A DNA stretch of 9,047 nucleotides from positions 1 to 9,047 of the forward strand of contig JAUXIQ010000055.1 of assembly GCA_030620925.1 (NCBI GenBank). Direction: 5' to 3'. Shown piece by piece: positions 6,521 through 9,047 of the stretch; the stretch's first letter is position 1, and each line of letters begins with the position of its first letter. The position numbers were made by a program, and so were the translations under genes. The DNA is from Nitrospinota bacterium (GTDB taxonomy: Bacteria; JAUXIQ01). Below the pieces are notes generated by a model. It saw only the letters and a list, made by a program, of their open reading frames with translations, had not been told where the DNA came from and made no database searches.

Positions 6521-7600
6521 TCATGTGTATAGACCCTGCTCTCGCTCCCTGGCCCGTGCGCCCCACATGTCGTCGAAGGTCTCCGGTATCTCTATCCCCT
6601 CCAATGGTTTCAGCTGGAGGCAATCGACCGGGCAGTGCCTCACGCAGAGGCCGCATCCGATGCAGCGCTCTTCATCTATGGAGGCTACGTTATCCACCAT
6701 GCTGACGGCTTTGACCTGGCACACCTCGACGCATACCTCGCAACCCGTGCAGTCGGCGGCGTCGATTTCGGCCGCAAACCCCGATGAGGCCATGACCCGT
6801 GGTCGCTGAAGCTGGGAGAACCGGCGCATCAAGTGGCAGCAGCATTCACAGCAGTTGCAGATGAAGGTGATGGCTTCCTTCACGTTGTTGGTGGTATGCA
6901 CCAGGCCGTCTTCCTCCGTCTGGTCCAGGACCTTCAGCGCCTCCTCTTTGCTAACCTCGCGTCCCGCACCGCTGCCAACGAAGAATTTGCCCAGCGAGCC
7001 GAAGGCGATGCAGTTGTCCGTGGGCTTATCGCACTTTTTCAGGGCTATCCTGCATGCGCAGGGCAGGAGGGCGATGAAATTCGCCTCTTTTATGATTTCC
7101 GAGACCTTCTGGTAGGGGAGCACTTGAACGTTGGTTGGGATGGTCTGCTCCACCGGCAGAACCTTGAGAAAGGATGTTCTGGGGGCGTGCATATCGTTCC
7201 CCAATGACTTGTCGTAATATCGCTCCCAAAGTTCGCCTAATTTCTGCAGCTCCGGATGCTCCCTGGCCCTGTCGCCCATCTTGTGGAAAGGCATCTGTAT
7301 GTTCACGCCGAAAAACACTATATGAGACCACTTTCTGCCCTTCCTGGTATCGACGAAAAAGACCAGCCCCTTCTCCCGCATGGCGTCCAGCATCTGCTCC
7401 ACAGCCTCCGGCTCCATGCCCGCCCGCTCGGCGATGATTTCCACGCTCTCAGGCACGTAAGTGAGATTGCAGGCCAGGCGAGCCTCCTCCACGGTGTAGC
7501 GCATCTTAAGAATCTCGAAGAGTTCTTCCTCCCTGGGAGCGCCCAGGTCAAACTTGTCAAGTTCCTCAGCCAGCCGCTCGTAAATTTCTTCCTCTTTCAT
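6521..7600 (-). CDS. HTH-domain / 4Fe-4S ferredoxin-type protein with extra cysteine clusters
   Basis: A 359-residue soluble iron-sulfur protein. Residues about 35-90 (MRYTVEEARLACNLTYVPES, then AERAGMEPEAVEQMLDAMRE and KGLVFF) look like a winged helix-turn-helix. The middle has CACRIALKKCDKPTDNC (C181, C183, C190, C197). CNCCECCC follows (six cysteines between 248 and 255). The C-terminus has two classical 4Fe-4S ferredoxin sites, C284/287/290/294 and C313/316/319/323. The last part is basic and Glu-rich. The start at 7600 is chosen for GGAGG 5-8 bases upstream; an in-frame ATG at 7684 would overlap the preceding SDR gene. An electron carrier for the acyl-CoA dehydrogenase or a redox sensor is inferred from the neighbours. 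Similar HTH-ferredoxin proteins occur in anaerobes, but I know of no proven function. Confidence 0.85.
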   Translation of the reverse strand: MKEEEIYERLAEELDKFDLGAPREEELFEILKMRYTVEEARLACNLTYVPESVEIIAERAGMEPEAVEQMLDAMREKGLVFFVDTRKGRKWSHIVFFGVNIQMPFHKMGDRAREHPELQKLGELWERYYDKSLGNDMHAPRTSFLKVLPVEQTIPTNVQVLPYQKVSEIIKEANFIALLPCACRIALKKCDKPTDNCIAFGSLGKFFVGSGAGREVSKEEALKVLDQTEEDGLVHTTNNVKEAITFICNCCECCCHLMRRFSQLQRPRVMASSGFAAEIDAADCTGCEVCVEVCQVKAVSMVDNVASIDEERCIGCGLCVRHCPVDCLQLKPLEGIEIPETFDDMWGARAREREQGLYT

Positions 7601-7605
7601 GAAAC

Positions 7606-7613
7606 CCTCCTCC
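7606..7613 (-). promoter_or_regulatory. Ribosome binding site that fixes the Fe-S protein start
   Basis: The minus strand reads GGAGGAGG, with GGAGG cores 5 and 8 bases from the ATG at 7600. This argues against the in-frame ATG at 7684, inside the preceding gene. Confidence 0.65.
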
Positions 7614-7640
7614 CCGACCGCGCGCAATATTGCGGCCAGA

Positions 7641-8546
7641 CTAAAAATATATGGTTTCGGGCATGAGGTTTTTGCCCGCTCCAAGATTGGTCTTAAAAAG
7701 CTCGTCTATACTCTCCCCGCTCAGGGGAGCGTCATAATAGAAGTAGCGGTCGGGGCCCGGTTGAGCCCAGAGGGAGATTTTGCCTCCCCCTATTCCTATC
7801 ACCTGCCCGGATACTTCCGACGCCCGGTCGCCGGCCAGAAATAGGACCACAGGCGCTATTTCCGAGGGGTCGCTGTATCCGGTGATGACGTTCTTGACCA
7901 GCTTTTTCCCCGCTTTCTTCCTGTCCGCAACCACGTCTTCTGCGAACTGGGCCATGCGGGTGGCGGCCAGTGGTGCGATGGCGTTGCAGGTAACGTTGTA
8001 GCGGACCATGTCTCTGGCCACCGCGTAGGTGAACCCCACGATGCCCGCTTTCGCCGCGCAGTAGTTGGCGCCTCCTATCTCCCCGCGGGCGGCATCGGAG
8101 GCGACGTTGATTATCCGCCCGCTCTTCTGCTGCCGCATGTGGAGGACTGCGAACTTGGTGCAGGCGAAGTGCCCCTTGAGGTGTACGCCGATAACCGTAT
8201 CCCAATCATCCTCGCTCATGTTGAAGATCATGCGGCCCCTGAAATTTCCGGCGTTGTTCACCAGTATGTCTATCTTCCCGTAATTGTCCAGGGCCGCTCC
8301 GATTATTCTTTCCGCACCCTCCATGGCGGCTACCGAATCGTAGCTGGCCACCGCCTCTCCTCCCGCACTCTTTATCTCTTCCACCACTTCATCCGCCGGC
8401 TCCCGGGATGCGCCCTCTCCTGAAACTATGCCCCCCAGATCGTTCACCACAACCCTGGCGCCCGCCCCGGCCAGCAGCAAAGCGACTGCCCTTCCGATCC
8501 CCCTGCCGGCGCCGGTCACCACGGCGACCTTACCTTTAAGATTCAT
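7641..8546 (-). CDS. SDR resembling the MFE-2 3-hydroxyacyl-CoA dehydrogenase domain
   Basis: A 301-residue SDR. TGAGRGIGRA (11-20) is the canonical dinucleotide loop. VVVNDLGG (32-39) with the long insert GEGASREPADEVVEEI and ASYDSV (67-72) strongly recalls the dehydrogenase part of peroxisomal multifunctional enzyme type 2, which oxidises (3R)-hydroxyacyl-CoA. NNAG is at 97-100. The catalytic residues are S150 in NVASDAAR, Y162 and K166 in NYCAAKAG. A C-terminal tail of about 45 residues after IGGGK (252-256) exceeds the common SDR length. The likely reaction is NAD-dependent oxidation of a 3-hydroxyacyl-CoA in a beta-oxidation-like path. It is the first gene of the block, 84 bases from the predicted transcription start. 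AAGGGG lies 8 bases before the ATG. Confidence 0.92.
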   Translation of the reverse strand: MNLKGKVAVVTGAGRGIGRAVALLLAGAGARVVVNDLGGIVSGEGASREPADEVVEEIKSAGGEAVASYDSVAAMEGAERIIGAALDNYGKIDILVNNAGNFRGRMIFNMSEDDWDTVIGVHLKGHFACTKFAVLHMRQQKSGRIINVASDAARGEIGGANYCAAKAGIVGFTYAVARDMVRYNVTCNAIAPLAATRMAQFAEDVVADRKKAGKKLVKNVITGYSDPSEIAPVVLFLAGDRASEVSGQVIGIGGGKISLWAQPGPDRYFYYDAPLSGESIDELFKTNLGAGKNLMPETIYF

Positions 8547-8565
8547 CCCGAATACCCCTTCCCAT

Positions 8566-8580
8566 GCTGTTTTTCACAGC
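8566..8580 (-). other. Small hairpin in the operon leader
   Basis: GCTGT (8566-8570) and ACAGC (8576-8580) form a perfect 5-bp stem with a 5-base loop, about 20 bases before the ATG at 8546, just upstream of the AAGGGG ribosome site. It could affect translation or mRNA stability. It may also be chance. Confidence 0.3.
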
Positions 8581-8636
8581 GGTTTTTCGCTCCTATCCAG
8601 ACCACATCTTTATTTAAAACACTATTCACGGCAGGC

Positions 8637-8665
8637 ATGATATAATAAAGTGGTAGGTATATCAA
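8637..8665 (-). promoter_or_regulatory. Sigma70-like promoter for the minus-strand operon
   Basis: On the minus strand TTGATA (8660-8665; five of six consensus bases) is 17 bases from TATCAT (8637-8642; five of six). Transcription would start near 8630 and give a leader of about 84 bases before the SDR start at 8546. It is the best promoter in the intergenic region. Confidence 0.65.
8638..8646 (+). promoter_or_regulatory. Extended -10 promoter element toward the response regulator
   Basis: TGATATAAT is a perfect TGn-extended -10 (TATAAT at 8641-8646). No good -35 exists 17 bases upstream (AACACT). The resulting leader would be about 150 bases to 8802. It overlaps the -10 of the minus-strand promoter. 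Confidence 0.45.
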
Positions 8666-8754
8666 CACCAGAGATATTCAGAACCCGGCTATATTTTTGT
8701 CGACATTTGAGTAATAAAATAATCAAAAGATTTTTTTAAAAAGGGCGTTAAACC

Positions 8755-8784
8755 ATGGCGGAAATATATAAACAATCCCATTAA
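8755..8784 (+). other. Possible leader micro-ORF, 9 codons
   Basis: ATG to TAA encodes MAEIYKQSH, in a frame different from the response regulator. AAGGG lies about 9 bases upstream, and its stop overlaps the AAAGGAAG ribosome site of the next gene. It has no run of rare or biosynthetic-amino-acid codons, so attenuation is not indicated. Confidence 0.25.
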
Positions 8785-8801
8785 AGGAAGAGACACTGAT
8801 A

Positions 8802-9047
8802 ATGGAAGAGGTGGTAGCTGTAAAAGTTCTGGTGATGGACGATGAAGAAGATATCAGAGAGCTCCTGATCGAAGCGTTGACCCGCTACGGGTATGAGGTG
8901 GAGACGGCCAGGGACGGCGCACAGGCCGTCGAAATGTATAATAACGCCAGGGAGCAAGGCCAACCTTACAATGTAGTGCTGATGGATTTAATCGTGCTTG
9001 ACGGCATGGGCGGCTATGAGGCGTTACAGAAACTAAAGGAAATGGAC
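8802..9047 (+). CDS. Response-regulator receiver domain, 5' part, truncated at window edge
   Basis: The first 82 residues of a receiver (REC) domain protein, MEEVVAVKVLVMDDEEDIRE onward, open to the last base of the window. D13 and D14 form the acidic Mg-binding pair, and D62 in VVLMDLIVLDGMGG is the expected phosphoacceptor. The GMGGYEAL that follows resembles receivers of hybrid histidine kinases and some stand-alone regulators. The conserved Thr/Ser and Lys of a full receiver lie beyond the edge, as does any output domain. AAGGAAG lies about 11 bases before the ATG. It is transcribed away from the acyl-CoA operon and could sense a related signal, but no such link is shown. Confidence 0.9.
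   Translation, partial: MEEVVAVKVLVMDDEEDIRELLIEALTRYGYEVETARDGAQAVEMYNNAREQGQPYNVVLMDLIVLDGMGGYEALQKLKEMD

Noticed and set aside
8781-8963. A 60-codon minus-strand frame opposite the response regulator
   Set aside because: The plus strand encodes a clear receiver domain with the Asp pair and phosphoacceptor, so the opposite frame is a shadow.
1-9047. CRISPR arrays, insertion sequences, tRNA or rRNA genes, phage attachment sites
   Set aside because: No regularly spaced repeats, transposase motifs, terminal inverted repeats or cloverleaf-like segments were seen on reading both strands.

Overview
The window is a bacterial chromosome segment carrying mostly acyl-CoA metabolism genes. Eight full-size genes and one tiny gene lie on the minus strand (8546 down to 508). 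They are flanked by the 3' end of a plus-strand gene on the left and the 5' end of a plus-strand gene on the right. Strong Shine-Dalgarno sites, short gaps and sigma70-like promoter hexamers indicate a bacterium. The 30-residue bS22/COX24-like protein and the HTH-plus-ferredoxin protein, beside an acyl-CoA oxidation set, suggest an anaerobic Chloroflexota lineage such as Dehalococcoidia. That assignment is inferred from recalled family patterns, not from a database search.

Left region (1-507): the catalytic end of a short-chain dehydrogenase on the plus strand runs convergently into a minus-strand gene. A 13-bp perfect inverted repeat lies between them and is probably a bidirectional terminator. 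Region 508-2331 (minus strand) holds a GalT-like HIT-superfamily nucleotidyltransferase, an unrecognised 168-residue helical protein, and a 30-residue, extremely basic protein resembling the bacterial AURKAIP1/COX24 domain (bS22). Gaps of about 100 bp separate these three, so they may be transcribed apart from the genes upstream.

Central region (2428-8546, minus strand): reading from the promoter, the order is a MFE-2-like SDR, an HTH/Fe-S protein, an acyl-CoA dehydrogenase, a MaoC-like hotdog protein, a second SDR and an acyl-CoA synthetase. From the acyl-CoA dehydrogenase to the synthetase the gaps are only 12-37 bp, which is a typical operon. Together they could activate an acid to its CoA thioester (synthetase), make the 2,3-enoyl-CoA (dehydrogenase), hydrate it (MaoC-like protein, or a partner) and oxidise the 3-hydroxyacyl-CoA (SDRs). 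The Fe-S protein is a candidate redox partner or sensor. No thiolase and no ETF gene is visible here.

Right region (8547-9047): a divergent intergenic region holds a good minus-strand promoter for the operon. It overlaps an extended -10 element on the plus strand that points toward a truncated response-regulator receiver domain starting at 8802.

The most notable points are the unlisted bS22-like miniprotein, a MaoC protein lacking both catalytic residues, an acyl-CoA dehydrogenase whose catalytic glutamate appears to have moved to the isovaleryl-CoA-dehydrogenase position, the cysteine-dense Fe-S protein, and the overlapping divergent promoters. I see no CRISPR array, transposase, tRNA or rRNA.
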